From assembly GCF_024519155.1 (NCBI RefSeq), contig NZ_JANIFJ010000001.1:682001-746000 (forward strand): a DNA stretch of 64,000 nt, given 5' to 3'. The position numbers and the translations under genes are program-made. Under the pieces are notes generated by a model. That model was not told the DNA's origin, did not search any database, and saw only the letters and a program-made list of their open reading frames with translations. How positions within the stretch are numbered: the first letter of the stretch is position 1; every line of letters starts with the position of its first letter. Origin of the DNA: Mangrovibrevibacter kandeliae (GTDB lineage Bacteria > Pseudomonadota > Alphaproteobacteria > Rhizobiales > Rhizobiaceae). This document shows, in pieces, positions 8,721 through 17,595 of this stretch.

Positions 8721-8802
8721 ACGGCGGAAAAAAGGAGGGCGCAGGCCAAGGTGGAGTCGTCGAAGCGGCAAATGAACGACGGGAAGGAGCAGCGCGGCTC
8801 AA

Positions 8803-8826
8803 ATTGTCGACAATCTTCCGTTGACA
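8803..8826. promoter_or_regulatory. Perfect palindrome ATTGTCGACAAT and possible -35 box upstream of ABC operon
   Basis: ATTGTCGACAAT at 8803-8814 is a perfect 12-base palindrome and the clearest copy of the island's repeated motif. Six bases further on, TTGACA at 8821-8826 could be a -35 element (TTACGC or TACGCT 17-18 bases later as a weak -10) or a second half-site. It lies 65 bases upstream of the ABC ATPase start. A GntR-family dimer is the natural candidate to bind it. Confidence 0.55.
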
Positions 8827-8878
8827 GAAAACGTCATCAGGTCTTACGCTTTTGGATGTTATTGCTTTGGGAGGAGCA

Positions 8879-9946
8879 ATGTCGTTTCTCGAACTTGACG
8901 GGCTCGTCAAGGCCTATGGCGCCCTCACGGTCGTCAAGGGCGTCGACCTCGCCGTGGACCGGGGCACTCTGGTCTGCCTGCTCGGTCCGTCCGGCTGCGG
9001 CAAGACCACCACGCTCCGCCTGATCGCCGGCTTCGCCAACGCGAGCGGCGGCGAGGTGAGGGTGGGCGGCGAAGTGGTCTCCTCGGCCAGCCGCAACGTG
9101 CCTCCCGAAGATCGCAACATGTCGATGATCTTCCAGAGCTACGCGCTGTGGCCGCACATGACGGTGTTTCAGAACGTCGCCTATGGGCTGAAGCTGCGCC
9201 GGCTCCCGGCCACCGAGATCAAGGAGCGCGTCGGCCGCATCCTTGAATCCACACATCTCGGGCCGCTCGCCGGCCGGTACCCCAGCGAACTGTCCGGCGG
9301 CCAGCAGCAGCGCGTTTCGCTGGCGCGCGCGCTGGTGGTCGAGCCGCAGATCCTGCTGCTCGACGAACCGCTGTCCAACCTCGACGCCAACCTGCGCGAG
9401 GAGATGCGCTTCGAGATCCGTCGTCTGCACGACCAGTTCCGCTACACCACCGTCTACGTCACCCATGACCAGTCGGAAGCGATGACGACGGCCGACCTGA
9501 TCGTGGTCATGAACGCCGGCCGCATCGAACAGTGCGGCACGCCGGAGGACATCTACGAGCGTCCCGAGACCGAGTTCGTCGCGCGCTTCATCGGCGGCAC
9601 GAACATCCTGAAGGGCCGCTCGGACGGGAGCGACACGGTCGTCTGCGCCGACGGCGTGGTGCTGCGCTGCGGCAGCGGCCGCGTCTCGCCGGGCGGCGAG
9701 ACGGCCGTGTCGATCCGGCACCACGACATCCGGATCGGCACGACCCCGCCGGCCGGTGACGGCAGCAACCAGGCGTCCGGCGTGGTCGAGCGACAGATCT
9801 ATCTCGGCTCGCACCGGGATTATCTCGTCAAGCTTTCGGGCGGGGAGAGGGTGCGCGCCGTCGCGCCCGTCAACGTGGCGATCCCGGTGGGGCAGCAGGT
9901 CTGGCTGCACTTCCCGCCCGAGCACTGCCGGGCGCTCACGCACTAA
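8879..9946 (+). CDS. ABC transporter ATP-binding protein (FbpC/PotA type)
   Basis: This 355-residue ABC ATPase has Walker A GPSGCGKTT near residue 38, Q-loop MIFQSYALWPHMTV, signature [15 protein letters not shown], Walker [14 protein letters not shown] and H-loop VYVTHDQSEAMT. A C-terminal TOBE-like domain of about 110 residues follows. The ATG at 8879 has GGGAGGAG upstream; the frame opens at 8852 but without a ribosome site. Together with the binding protein and the fused permease downstream it forms a three-gene importer of the iron/2-aminoethylphosphonate/polyamine class. A catabolic island argues for an organic anion rather than iron. Confidence 0.9.
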   Translation: MSFLELDGLVKAYGALTVVKGVDLAVDRGTLVCLLGPSGCGKTTTLRLIAGFANASGGEVRVGGEVVSSASRNVPPEDRNMSMIFQSYALWPHMTVFQNVAYGLKLRRLPATEIKERVGRILESTHLGPLAGRYPSELSGGQQQRVSLARALVVEPQILLLDEPLSNLDANLREEMRFEIRRLHDQFRYTTVYVTHDQSEAMTTADLIVVMNAGRIEQCGTPEDIYERPETEFVARFIGGTNILKGRSDGSDTVVCADGVVLRCGSGRVSPGGETAVSIRHHDIRIGTTPPAGDGSNQASGVVERQIYLGSHRDYLVKLSGGERVRAVAPVNVAIPVGQQVWLHFPPEHCRALTH

Positions 9947-9959
9947 AGGGAGGAAACCT

Positions 9960-11009
9960 ATGACGTGGAAGACGACACTTGCCGCGACGACCATCGCGGT
10001 TGCACTCCTGTCCGGAGGCGCGGCCTGGGCTGCGGCGCCGGCCGCCTACGACATCACCCCCGACCTGATCGCCGCGGCCAAGAAGGACGGTACGGTCGTC
10101 TGGTACACCGCCACCGACCTCACCGTGGCCGAGAAGCTCGCGGCCGAGTTCGAGGCGGAGTATCCCGGCGTCAAGGTGCAGGTCGAGCGGTCCGGTTCCG
10201 AGCGCGTCTTCCAGCGGATCGGGCAGGAGCAGATGAGCGGCATCCACAATGCCGACATCATCGAGACCTCGGATGCGGTGAACTTCATCTACTTCAAGCA
10301 GCAGGGCTGGCTCGAGCCGGCCGTGCCGAAGATCGTCGCCGACGAATGGCCGGACGATCAGAAGGATCCGGACGGCCAGTTCGCGGCCTATCGTGCGCAT
10401 CTCTCCGTGATGGCCTACCGCACCGACCTCCTGAAGGACGTCGAGCCGCCGAAGACCTGGGAAGACCTCCTGAAGCCCGAGTACAAGGGCAGGATGGTCA
10501 AGGCGCATCCCGGCTACAGCGGCACGATCATGACGGCCACCGGCGTCCTGTCGAACCTGCTCGGCTGGGAGTGGTTCGAGAAGCTCGGCCAGCAGGACGT
10601 GATGCAGGTGCAGTCCTCGACCGAGCCGCCGAAGAAGCTGGCCGAAGGCGAGCGGGCCATCCAGGTCGACGGCAACGAGTACAACATCTTCCGGCTGCAG
10701 GATCAGGGCGTTCCGGTTCAGATCGTCTACCCGCCGGAGGGCACGCCGATCGCCATCGGCAACGCCGGCATCCTGAAGGATGCCCCGCACCCCGACGCCG
10801 CCAAGCTCTACTACGCCTACCTGTATTCGACCAAGGCGCAGCAGCTGAACAGCGATTTCGGCGGCCTCCGCTCATTCAATCCGGATGTGCAGGAGAAGGA
10901 AGGCCGCACCCCGCTGTCGCAGATCAAGTTGCTCGAGTCCGATCCGAGCGAGCTGATCAAGCAGGTGCAGACCATCAAGCAGAAGTACGAGCAGTACTTC
11001 GGAACCTGA
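9960..11009 (+). CDS. ABC transporter extracellular solute-binding protein (family 1, AfuA-like)
   Basis: This 349-residue periplasmic protein has a signal peptide of about 25 residues ending GGAAWAAAP. The mature start ITPDLIAAAKKDGTVVWYTATDLTVAEKL is typical of the Fe(3+)/2-aminoethylphosphonate/spermidine-type binding proteins. The C-terminal part has GNAGILKDAPHPDAAKLYYAYL. The ATG at 9960 follows AGGGAGG closely after the ATPase gene. The ligand is unknown: the family covers iron, phosphonates and small organic anions, and the neighbours here are carboxylate enzymes. Confidence 0.88.
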   Translation: MTWKTTLAATTIAVALLSGGAAWAAAPAAYDITPDLIAAAKKDGTVVWYTATDLTVAEKLAAEFEAEYPGVKVQVERSGSERVFQRIGQEQMSGIHNADIIETSDAVNFIYFKQQGWLEPAVPKIVADEWPDDQKDPDGQFAAYRAHLSVMAYRTDLLKDVEPPKTWEDLLKPEYKGRMVKAHPGYSGTIMTATGVLSNLLGWEWFEKLGQQDVMQVQSSTEPPKKLAEGERAIQVDGNEYNIFRLQDQGVPVQIVYPPEGTPIAIGNAGILKDAPHPDAAKLYYAYLYSTKAQQLNSDFGGLRSFNPDVQEKEGRTPLSQIKLLESDPSELIKQVQTIKQKYEQYFGT

Positions 11010-11018
11010 GGCTAGGCG

Positions 11019-12740
11019 ATGACCGACGCGGTTCTCATGCCGGAACGGGTGCGACGCATCGACGTGTCCGTTCCCGTCTTCGTCCTGCTCGCTCTCGGCC
11101 TGGGCGTGTTGGTCATCCTGCCCCTCTTCTGGCTGGTCTGGTACAGCGTGCATGAGGATGCCGGGGGCTTCACCCTCGGCAACTTCGTGCAGCTGGTCAC
11201 CGACGACACCATGCTGCGGGCCTATGGCATCGCCATCGCGATGGCGGCGGGCGTCGGTGTCCTGTCCTGCCTGCTGGCGACACCGCTCGCCTGGCTGGTG
11301 GCACGCACCGATCTGCCCGGGCGCCGGGCAATCCGCGCGCTCGTGACGGCGTCCTTCGTGACGCCGCCCTTCCTCGGCGCGATCGCCTGGGAACTGCTGG
11401 CGGCTCCGAACAGCGGCATCATCAACGTCCTCTACCGCACCTTGTTCGGACTGCCGCGATCGGACAGCCTCTTCAACATCTACACCTTTCCCGGCCTCGT
11501 CTTCGTCATCGGCTGCTTCACCTACCCCTTCGTCTTCACCCTTGTCGCCAACGCCTTCGACCGGGTGCCCGGCGATCTGGAGGACGCCTCCGCCATCCTC
11601 GGTGGCCGCGCCGCGACGACGCTGTGGCGCGTGACCCTGCCGCTGGTGCTGCCGTCGATGCTGGCCGGCACGCTGATCGCGGTGCTGCAGGCGCTGACGA
11701 TGTTCGGATCGCCGGCGATCCTCGCCCTGCCGGCCGGCTTCCACGTCATCACGACCAAGATCTGGAGCCTCTTCCAGTTCCCCCCGCAACTCGGCCTTGC
11801 GGCGGCGGCGGCGATGCCGCTCCTCGTGATCACGGTTCTCCTCCTGCGCGGACAGAAGGCGATCCTCGGACGGCGTGGCTACACCGTGCTCGGCGGGAAA
11901 AGCGGCGCGCCGCGGATCGTGGCGCTCGGCGCGTGGCGCTGGCCGGCCTTCGCCTTTGCCCTGTTCGTGCTCTGCCTGACCGTGATCTTTCCCTATCTGG
12001 CGCTGTTGAAGACGGCCCTGGTTCCCAATGCCGGCGATGCGCTGACGCCGTCGACCATCACGCTCAGCCATTTCCACTTCGTGCTCTTCGACTTCTCGGC
12101 GACGCGGCTGGCGCTCTACAACACCTTCGTTCTCGGGTTTCTGTCGGCGACGACGGTGGCGGTGGTGGCAATGATCGTCGCCTACATCGCAACCCGCAAG
12201 CTGGTGCGCGGCGCCGGCATTCTCGGCATGCTCGCGACGGCGCCGGTCGCCATCCCCGGCATCGTCCTCGGCGTCGGTCTGTTCCTCAGCTACGCCAACC
12301 CGACCTTCCAGCTCTACGGAACGATCTGGATCCTGCTCATCGCCTTCGTCACCATCGAGTTGCCGGCGGGCTACCAGCAGATCTCCTCGGCCTTTCACGG
12401 CGTCCATCCGGAGCTGGAGGAGGCGAGCCGGATCCTGGGCGCCTCGCGGCTGAAGACCCTGTGGCTGATCACCAGCCCGATGCTGCGCACGAGCGTGGTG
12501 GCGGCGTGGTGCTTCGTCTTCGTCGGCACCATCCGCGAGCTGTCGGCGACGATCCTCCTGACGACCGCGAACACCAAGCTCGTGTCGGTCATCATCTACG
12601 ACCTGAACGAAAGCGGCGACATGGGCGCGATCTGTGTGCTCGGCCTGATCCTTCTCGTGGTCTCGTTCCTCGTCGTCTTCGCCGTCAACCGGATGCCGGT
12701 CCTCGGGGGCGGGGGAAGCGTGTCGACGACAAGGGGGTAG
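11019..12740 (+). CDS. ABC transporter permease, fused double domain (FbpB/PhnU-V type)
   Basis: This 573-residue integral membrane protein contains two BPD_transp_1 domains in tandem, each of about six helices. The first ABC-ATPase contact loop is around GDLEDASAILGGRAATTLWRV, the second around PELEEASRILGASRLKTLWLI. Both match the EAA motif. Fused permeases of this length are usual in the iron/2-aminoethylphosphonate class. It is 9 bases downstream of the binding-protein gene and ends the operon, 122 bases before the GntR regulator. Confidence 0.9.
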   Translation: MTDAVLMPERVRRIDVSVPVFVLLALGLGVLVILPLFWLVWYSVHEDAGGFTLGNFVQLVTDDTMLRAYGIAIAMAAGVGVLSCLLATPLAWLVARTDLPGRRAIRALVTASFVTPPFLGAIAWELLAAPNSGIINVLYRTLFGLPRSDSLFNIYTFPGLVFVIGCFTYPFVFTLVANAFDRVPGDLEDASAILGGRAATTLWRVTLPLVLPSMLAGTLIAVLQALTMFGSPAILALPAGFHVITTKIWSLFQFPPQLGLAAAAAMPLLVITVLLLRGQKAILGRRGYTVLGGKSGAPRIVALGAWRWPAFAFALFVLCLTVIFPYLALLKTALVPNAGDALTPSTITLSHFHFVLFDFSATRLALYNTFVLGFLSATTVAVVAMIVAYIATRKLVRGAGILGMLATAPVAIPGIVLGVGLFLSYANPTFQLYGTIWILLIAFVTIELPAGYQQISSAFHGVHPELEEASRILGASRLKTLWLITSPMLRTSVVAAWCFVFVGTIRELSATILLTTANTKLVSVIIYDLNESGDMGAICVLGLILLVVSFLVVFAVNRMPVLGGGGSVSTTRG

Positions 12741-12862
12741 GCTGGCCGGAATCTTGCCTTTTGAACAGCGACTTGTATCAAGGATCCTTCGATGATCCCC
12801 CGTGAAGCCGACGATCCGCAGGTGCGAGGTGCGCTTCACCGGCTGAAAAGGCGACGACGACG

Positions 12863-13591
12863 ATGAAAGAGCCCGAGGGCGTTTCCGCGATCGATTTCCT
12901 GCGAACCCGCTCGCTGGCGAACGTCGTGCAGGCCGAGATCGAGCGGATGATCATCGAGGGGGAGCTGAAGCCGAACGAGCGGGTGAACGAGAACGCTCTG
13001 TCGCAGCGCCTCGGAGTCAGCCGCGGGCCGATCCGCGAAGCCTGCAGCGCCCTCGGCGCCATGGGGCTGATCGAGATCATCCCGAATCGCGGCTTCTTCA
13101 TCCGCGCGCTGTCCAACGACGAGGCGCTGGATCTTTCTAAAGCGAGGGCCGCGATCTTCGGCTCGCTCGCCATGATGCTCGCCGAGACCGTCACCGACGA
13201 GACGATCGCGATGCTGCGGGGTCTCCTGGAGAAGATGGAGGCCTTCGCCGACGTCGGCGACGTGCACGAGTACTACCCGATCAATCTCGAGTTCCACCGC
13301 CAGATAAGCCAGGCCGCGGGCAACCAGCGCCTAGCATCGCTCTATCAGAGCTTCGTGCGCGAGCTGCACATCCAGCGATATCGGGCACTCTCGACCGGTG
13401 ACACGCTGCACGTGTCGAACAAGGAGCACCGGGCCCTTGTCGACGCGCTGGAGGCCCGTGATCCGCTCGTCTCGCTGGTCGCCGCGCGGGGCCATATCCT
13501 CAATGGAATCAAGCGAACGTGGGAGGCCGGGCAGCCGGGCGACTCAGTGCCGGCGAAAGCGAAGATCGACCCTCGGTCGGTCGGCAGATAA
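12863..13591 (+). CDS. GntR family regulator, FCD subfamily
   Basis: This 242-residue regulator has a winged helix (about residues 15-80: ENALSQRLGVSRGPIREACSAL and GLIEIIPNRGFFIR). It is followed by an all-helical FCD ligand domain whose metal-binding His/Asp residues sit in INLEFHRQI, NKEHRALVDAL and AARGHILNG. FCD regulators usually bind carboxylic acids or sugar acids. It lies in the middle of the island. Repeated TTGTC/GACAA motifs at four promoters, one directly after its stop codon, are plausible targets. The ATG at 12863 has only a weak ribosome site (AAAAGG). Confidence 0.9.
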   Translation: MKEPEGVSAIDFLRTRSLANVVQAEIERMIIEGELKPNERVNENALSQRLGVSRGPIREACSALGAMGLIEIIPNRGFFIRALSNDEALDLSKARAAIFGSLAMMLAETVTDETIAMLRGLLEKMEAFADVGDVHEYYPINLEFHRQISQAAGNQRLASLYQSFVRELHIQRYRALSTGDTLHVSNKEHRALVDALEARDPLVSLVAARGHILNGIKRTWEAGQPGDSVPAKAKIDPRSVGR

Positions 13592-13609
13592 TTGTTGACA
13601 ATCGACAAT
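13591..13609. promoter_or_regulatory. Putative GntR operator upstream of second MmgE/PrpD gene
   Basis: ATTGTTGACAAT at 13591-13602 begins on the last base of the GntR stop codon, followed by CGACAATCG at 13603-13611, so three half-sites are stacked. The MmgE/PrpD start is about 60 bases downstream. The same motif stands before the other operons of the island. Confidence 0.5.
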
Positions 13610-13661
13610 CGATTCGTCATTTCCTGCTTGTGCCGTCATGGGCACGGGGAGGAGATTTTGC

Positions 13662-15074
13662 ATGGCATCGAGCGGCTCGAGCGACGTCGAACTCACACGG
13701 TCCGTCGCTGACTTCGTCGTCGGCACGCAGGCGGGCGACCTGCCCGACGCAGTGGTCGAGCTCGGCAAGAAGCACATCCTCGACGGTCTCGGCCTGGCGC
13801 TCTCGGGCTCGGTGGCCCGCAGCGGCGAGTTGGTGCGCCGTCATCTCGACGATCTCGGGCTGGCCGAGGGTTCGGCGACGGTGATCGGCGGCGGCCGCAA
13901 GGTCGCCCCGCGCTTCGCCGCCTTCGCCAATGGCGTCGGCATCCATGCGGACGATTACGACGACACCCAGCTCGCCGTGGCGCCGGACCGCGTCTACGGC
14001 CTTCTGACCCATCCGACGGCGCCGGCGCTTCCCGCCGCGTTCGCGATGGCCGAGACGCTCGGTGCGGACGGGCGGAGCTTCATGCTCGCCTATCATCTCG
14101 GCGTGGAGGTCGAGTGCAAGATCGCCGAGGCGATCGCGCCGCGCCACTACCAGACGGGTTTCCACGCGACGGCGACCTGCGGCACCTTCGCGGCGGCGGC
14201 CGCCACGGCCAAGCTCCTCGGCCTCGACGTCGACGCGACGCGCCGCGCGCTGTCCATCGCCGGCAGCCAGTCGGCCGGCCTGCGCGAGAACTTCGGCACG
14301 ATGACCAAGCCGTTCCATGCCGGGCGCTCGTCGGAGAGCGGCGTGGCGGCGGCGCAGTTCGCCTCCTACGGCTGGACGGCGGCCGGACGCATCCTGGAGG
14401 CGCCGCGGGGCTTCTTCAACGCCGCGGGCGGCGGCTACGACGTCAACGCCATCTACGGCAAGCTCGGGGCGCCGTGGACCTTCGTCGAGCCCGGCATCTC
14501 GATCAAGCCGCACCCGTCGGGTTCGCTGACGCATCCGGGCATGACCGAGATGCTGCGGCTGATCAAGGCCAACGACATCCGGGCGGAGGATGTCGTGCGG
14601 GTGCGGGTCGGCACCAACTCCAACATGCCGAACGCGCTGATCCACCATCGCCCGAAGGACGAGCTCCAGGCCAAGTTCTCGATGGAATTCTGCATGGCGA
14701 TCCTGCTGCTCGACCACCGGGCCGGCCTCGCGGAATTCACCGACGCCGCGGTCGAGCGCGAGGACGTCAAGGCGATGATCGAGAAGGTGGACTTCGTGAT
14801 CGACGACGTAGCGGAAGCGGCCGGCTACCACCTGATGACGACGATCATCGACATCACGCTGAAGGACGGGCGGACCATTTCCGGGCGCGCCGACTTCGGC
14901 AAGGGCAGCCCCGCCTTCCCGATGAGCTACGACGAGGTGGCCGGCAAGTTCCGCGAGAACGCCGAGTTCGCCGGCATGGCCGCCGACAAGGCGAGCCGCA
15001 TCGTCGAGCTCGTGCACGGCGTCGACCGCCTCGCCTCGCTGGATGAACTCGCCGAGCTGCTGATCGTCGCCTGA
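13662..15074 (+). CDS. MmgE/PrpD family protein (second of three)
   Basis: This 470-residue MmgE/PrpD family member has FANGVGIHADDYDDTQLAV as the active-site Asp/His loop, TGFHATATCGTFAAAAATAK, SIAGSQSAGLRENFGTMTKPFHAGR, and SIKPHPSGSLTHPGM in the C-terminal domain. The ATG at 13662 has GGGGAGGAG 7 bases upstream, better than the ATG at 13638. It is a paralogue of the 6580 and 15131 genes; the last two of the three are adjacent, separated by a terminator-like hairpin. Members of the family dehydrate, decarboxylate or epimerise tri- and dicarboxylic acids. The substrate is unknown. Confidence 0.86.
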   Translation: MASSGSSDVELTRSVADFVVGTQAGDLPDAVVELGKKHILDGLGLALSGSVARSGELVRRHLDDLGLAEGSATVIGGGRKVAPRFAAFANGVGIHADDYDDTQLAVAPDRVYGLLTHPTAPALPAAFAMAETLGADGRSFMLAYHLGVEVECKIAEAIAPRHYQTGFHATATCGTFAAAAATAKLLGLDVDATRRALSIAGSQSAGLRENFGTMTKPFHAGRSSESGVAAAQFASYGWTAAGRILEAPRGFFNAAGGGYDVNAIYGKLGAPWTFVEPGISIKPHPSGSLTHPGMTEMLRLIKANDIRAEDVVRVRVGTNSNMPNALIHHRPKDELQAKFSMEFCMAILLLDHRAGLAEFTDAAVEREDVKAMIEKVDFVIDDVAEAAGYHLMTTIIDITLKDGRTISGRADFGKGSPAFPMSYDEVAGKFRENAEFAGMAADKASRIVELVHGVDRLASLDELAELLIVA

Positions 15075-15087
15075 GGCTCCGATTTCC

Positions 15088-15125
15088 GCCCGGGGCCGCC
15101 GCGGCGGTCGGCTCCGGGCCTTTTT
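15088..15125 (+). terminator. Rho-independent terminator between two MmgE/PrpD genes
   Basis: GCCCGGGGCCG (15088-15098) pairs with CGGCTCCGGGC (15109-15119), with one G-U, and is followed by C and five T. It lies in the 56-base gap between paralogous genes and only 6 bases before the next start. It probably attenuates rather than ends the transcript, because no room is left for another promoter. Confidence 0.7.
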
Positions 15126-15130
15126 CTTGG

Positions 15131-16486
15131 ATGACTGAGACCATGACCCAACACGACATCACCAAGCGCCTTGCGACCTGGATCGTCGGCCTGACGGGCG
15201 AAGCGATCCCGCCGAGTGTCCGCGCCGAGGGGGTCCGCACCTTCGTCAACTGGCTCGGATGCGCGGTCGGCGGCGCCCGGCACGAGACGGTCGATTGCGC
15301 CATTGCCGCCGTCGCGCCCTTTTCCGGGCCGGCCCGGGCGCACGTCATCGGTCGCAGCGAGCGCCTGGACGAACTGCATGCCGCGCTGATCAACGGCATC
15401 TCCTCGCACGTGCTCGATTATGACGACACGCACCTGAAGACGATCATCCATCCGGCCGGGCCCGTGGCATCCGCAATCCTCGCCGTCGCCGAATCCCACC
15501 CGGTCAGCGGGCGAGACTTCATCACCGCGCTGATTGCCGGCGTCGAGGCCGAGTGCCGGATCGGCAACTCCGTCTATCCGGACCACTACGACCGCGGCTG
15601 GCACATCACGGGCACCGCCGGCGTCTTCGGCGCGGCGGCCGCGACCGGCAAGCTGCTGGGTCTCGACGCGCGGCAGATGACCTATGCGCTCGGCATCGCG
15701 GCCACCCAGGCCTCGGGCCTGCGCGAGATGTTCGGCACCATGTGCAAGAGCTTCCATCCGGGTCGGGCCGCGCAGAACGGGGCCATGGCGGCGTTCCTGG
15801 CCAAGGCCGGTTTCGACAGCTCGGAGCGGGCGATCGAGGCGCCCCGGGGCTTTGCCAACGTCCTCTCCACCAAGCAGGACTACGCTGAGATCGTCGATGG
15901 CCTCGGCGAGCGCTGGGAGGCCGGCCTCAACACCTACAAGCCCTTTGCCTGCGGCATCGTCATCCATCCGGCGATCGACGGCTGCCAGCAGCTCCGCGAG
16001 GAGCTGGGCGACCGCGTCGCTGCGATCCGCTCGGTGGACCTCGTCACCCATCCGCTGGTGCTCGAGCTCACCGGCAAGAAGACGCCGCGCACTGGCCTCG
16101 AGGGCAAGTTCAGCGTCTATCACGCGGCGGCCGCGGCCCTGTTGCGCGGTGACGGCTCGCCCACGGCGTTCACCGACGAGATGGTCCGCGCCCCCGAGAT
16201 CATCGACCTGCGCGACCGCGTCAGCGCCCGCAGCGACGCCGGGATCGACGAGGACGCCGTGGTGATCGTGCTGACCCTCGACGACGGCAGCCGCATCGAG
16301 CGCCGCGTCGACCATGCCATCGGCAGCCTCGAGCACCCGTTGTCCGACGCGGCGATCACCACGAAGTTCGTCAACCAGTCGGAGCCGGTGATCGGCCGCG
16401 AGACCGCGCAGCGGCTCGCCGATCTCGCCTGGGCCATCGACACGGCCGATGCGGCCGCCCCGGTCGCGGCGGCGGCGGCCGCCTGA
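15131..16486 (+). CDS. MmgE/PrpD family protein (third of three)
   Basis: This 451-residue MmgE/PrpD member has INGISSHVLDYDDTHLKTIIHPAG as the active-site loop, RGWHITGTAGVFGAAAATGK, GIAATQASGLREMFGTMCKSFHPGR, and KPFACGIVIHPAIDG. The C-terminus ends in an Ala-rich tail. Two ATGs, 15131 and 15143, are possible; neither has a clear Shine-Dalgarno sequence, and both sit directly behind a hairpin with a T-run. The next gene is an isopropylmalate-dehydrogenase-like enzyme 26 bases downstream, which suggests sequential action: isomerisation or dehydration, then oxidative decarboxylation. Confidence 0.85.
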   Translation: MTETMTQHDITKRLATWIVGLTGEAIPPSVRAEGVRTFVNWLGCAVGGARHETVDCAIAAVAPFSGPARAHVIGRSERLDELHAALINGISSHVLDYDDTHLKTIIHPAGPVASAILAVAESHPVSGRDFITALIAGVEAECRIGNSVYPDHYDRGWHITGTAGVFGAAAATGKLLGLDARQMTYALGIAATQASGLREMFGTMCKSFHPGRAAQNGAMAAFLAKAGFDSSERAIEAPRGFANVLSTKQDYAEIVDGLGERWEAGLNTYKPFACGIVIHPAIDGCQQLREELGDRVAAIRSVDLVTHPLVLELTGKKTPRTGLEGKFSVYHAAAAALLRGDGSPTAFTDEMVRAPEIIDLRDRVSARSDAGIDEDAVVIVLTLDDGSRIERRVDHAIGSLEHPLSDAAITTKFVNQSEPVIGRETAQRLADLAWAIDTADAAAPVAAAAAA

Positions 16487-16512
16487 CGCGCCAGCAAGGA
16501 CGGATCAGAACC

Positions 16513-17589
16513 ATGCAGAAGCATCTTGTTGTCGGGATCCTCAATGGCGACGACATCGGCCATGAGATCGTGCCGGCGGCCGTCGAGGTGACCCGTGCGG
16601 CCGCGGCCCGCACCGGCCTGGAGATCGACTGGCGCCCGATGCCGATCGGACGCAAGGCGCTCGACGAGCTCGGAACCACGCTGCCGGCCGGAACGCTCGA
16701 GACCCTGTCGACGATGGACGGCTTCATCCTCGGGCCGATCGGCCATCAGGCCTATCCGAAGCAGCCGGGCGCGATCAATCCGCACCCGATCATGCGCAAA
16801 CACTTCAACCTCTTCGCCAACGTCCGCCCGACGCGGTCATTTCCAGGCCTTGGAGCCGTCCACGAGGGGATTGACCTCGTGATCGTGCGCGAGAACAACG
16901 AGGGCTTCCAGCCGGACCGCAACGTCGTCGCCGGATCGGGCGAATTCCGCCCCACCGAGGAGGTCACGATCTCGGTGCGTGTCATCACCCGCACCGGGTC
17001 GTCGCGGGTCGCGCGCGCCGCCTTCGAGATCGCGCAGCAGCGCCGCAAGCGGCTGACGCTGGTGCACAAGAACACGGTGTTCAAGCTCGGCTGCGGCATG
17101 TTCGTCGAGGAGTGCCGCAAGGTGGCCGAGGAGTTTCCGGACGTGACGGTGGACGAGGTGATCGTCGACACGATGGCGATGCGCCTGATCCGCGACCCGC
17201 AGAGCTTCGACACGGTGGTGACGACGAACATGTTCGGCGACATCCTCACCGACGAGGCGGCGGGCCTGGTCGGCGGCCTCGGGATGGCGCCGGGCCTGTG
17301 CATCGGCGACGGCGCGCTCGCGATGGCGCAGGCGACGCACGGTTCGGCGCCCGACATCGCGGGGCAGGGGATCGCCAATCCCTTCGCGATGATCGAGTCG
17401 GCGCGGATGATGATCGAATGGCTGGGCCACAATCGTGGCATCGCCCCGGCGGTCGAGGCCGCTCGTCTGATGAAGGGCGGCATCGAGAAGGCACTGGCCG
17501 ATCCGGCGACGCGGACCCGCGACATCCGCGGCACCGGCGGGACGAACGACATGACGCGCGGGATCGTGGCGGCCATCGAGGCCGCCTGA
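16513..17589 (+). CDS. Isocitrate/isopropylmalate dehydrogenase family protein
   Basis: This 358-residue beta-decarboxylating dehydrogenase has the N-terminal GILNGDDIGHEIVPAA and NVRPTRSFPGLGA. RENNEGFQPDRN replaces the usual NSEGEY, HKNTVFKLGCGMF carries the active-site Lys, and TTNMFGDILTDEAAGL and THGSAPDIAGQGIANP supply acidic metal ligands and the NAD loop. It is clearly distinct from the tartrate-type enzyme at 1081. Family members oxidise 2-hydroxyacids (isocitrate, isopropylmalate, tartrate, homoisocitrate). Here the substrate is probably a hydroxy di- or tricarboxylate made by the preceding MmgE/PrpD enzymes. Confidence 0.85.
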   Translation: MQKHLVVGILNGDDIGHEIVPAAVEVTRAAAARTGLEIDWRPMPIGRKALDELGTTLPAGTLETLSTMDGFILGPIGHQAYPKQPGAINPHPIMRKHFNLFANVRPTRSFPGLGAVHEGIDLVIVRENNEGFQPDRNVVAGSGEFRPTEEVTISVRVITRTGSSRVARAAFEIAQQRRKRLTLVHKNTVFKLGCGMFVEECRKVAEEFPDVTVDEVIVDTMAMRLIRDPQSFDTVVTTNMFGDILTDEAAGLVGGLGMAPGLCIGDGALAMAQATHGSAPDIAGQGIANPFAMIESARMMIEWLGHNRGIAPAVEAARLMKGGIEKALADPATRTRDIRGTGGTNDMTRGIVAAIEAA

Positions 17590-17595
17590 TCGAAC

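Noticed and set aside
9960-11009. Ferric iron uptake for the ABC importer at 8879-12740
   Set aside because: The family resemblance is real, but no iron-regulated site is visible, the operon carries the island motif, and all neighbours are carboxylate enzymes. The substrate is left open.
10872-12839. 655-codon minus-strand frame over the fused permease
   Set aside because: It is a mirror of the permease codon pattern; the product is extremely rich in His, Arg, Glu and Gln with no recognisable fold.
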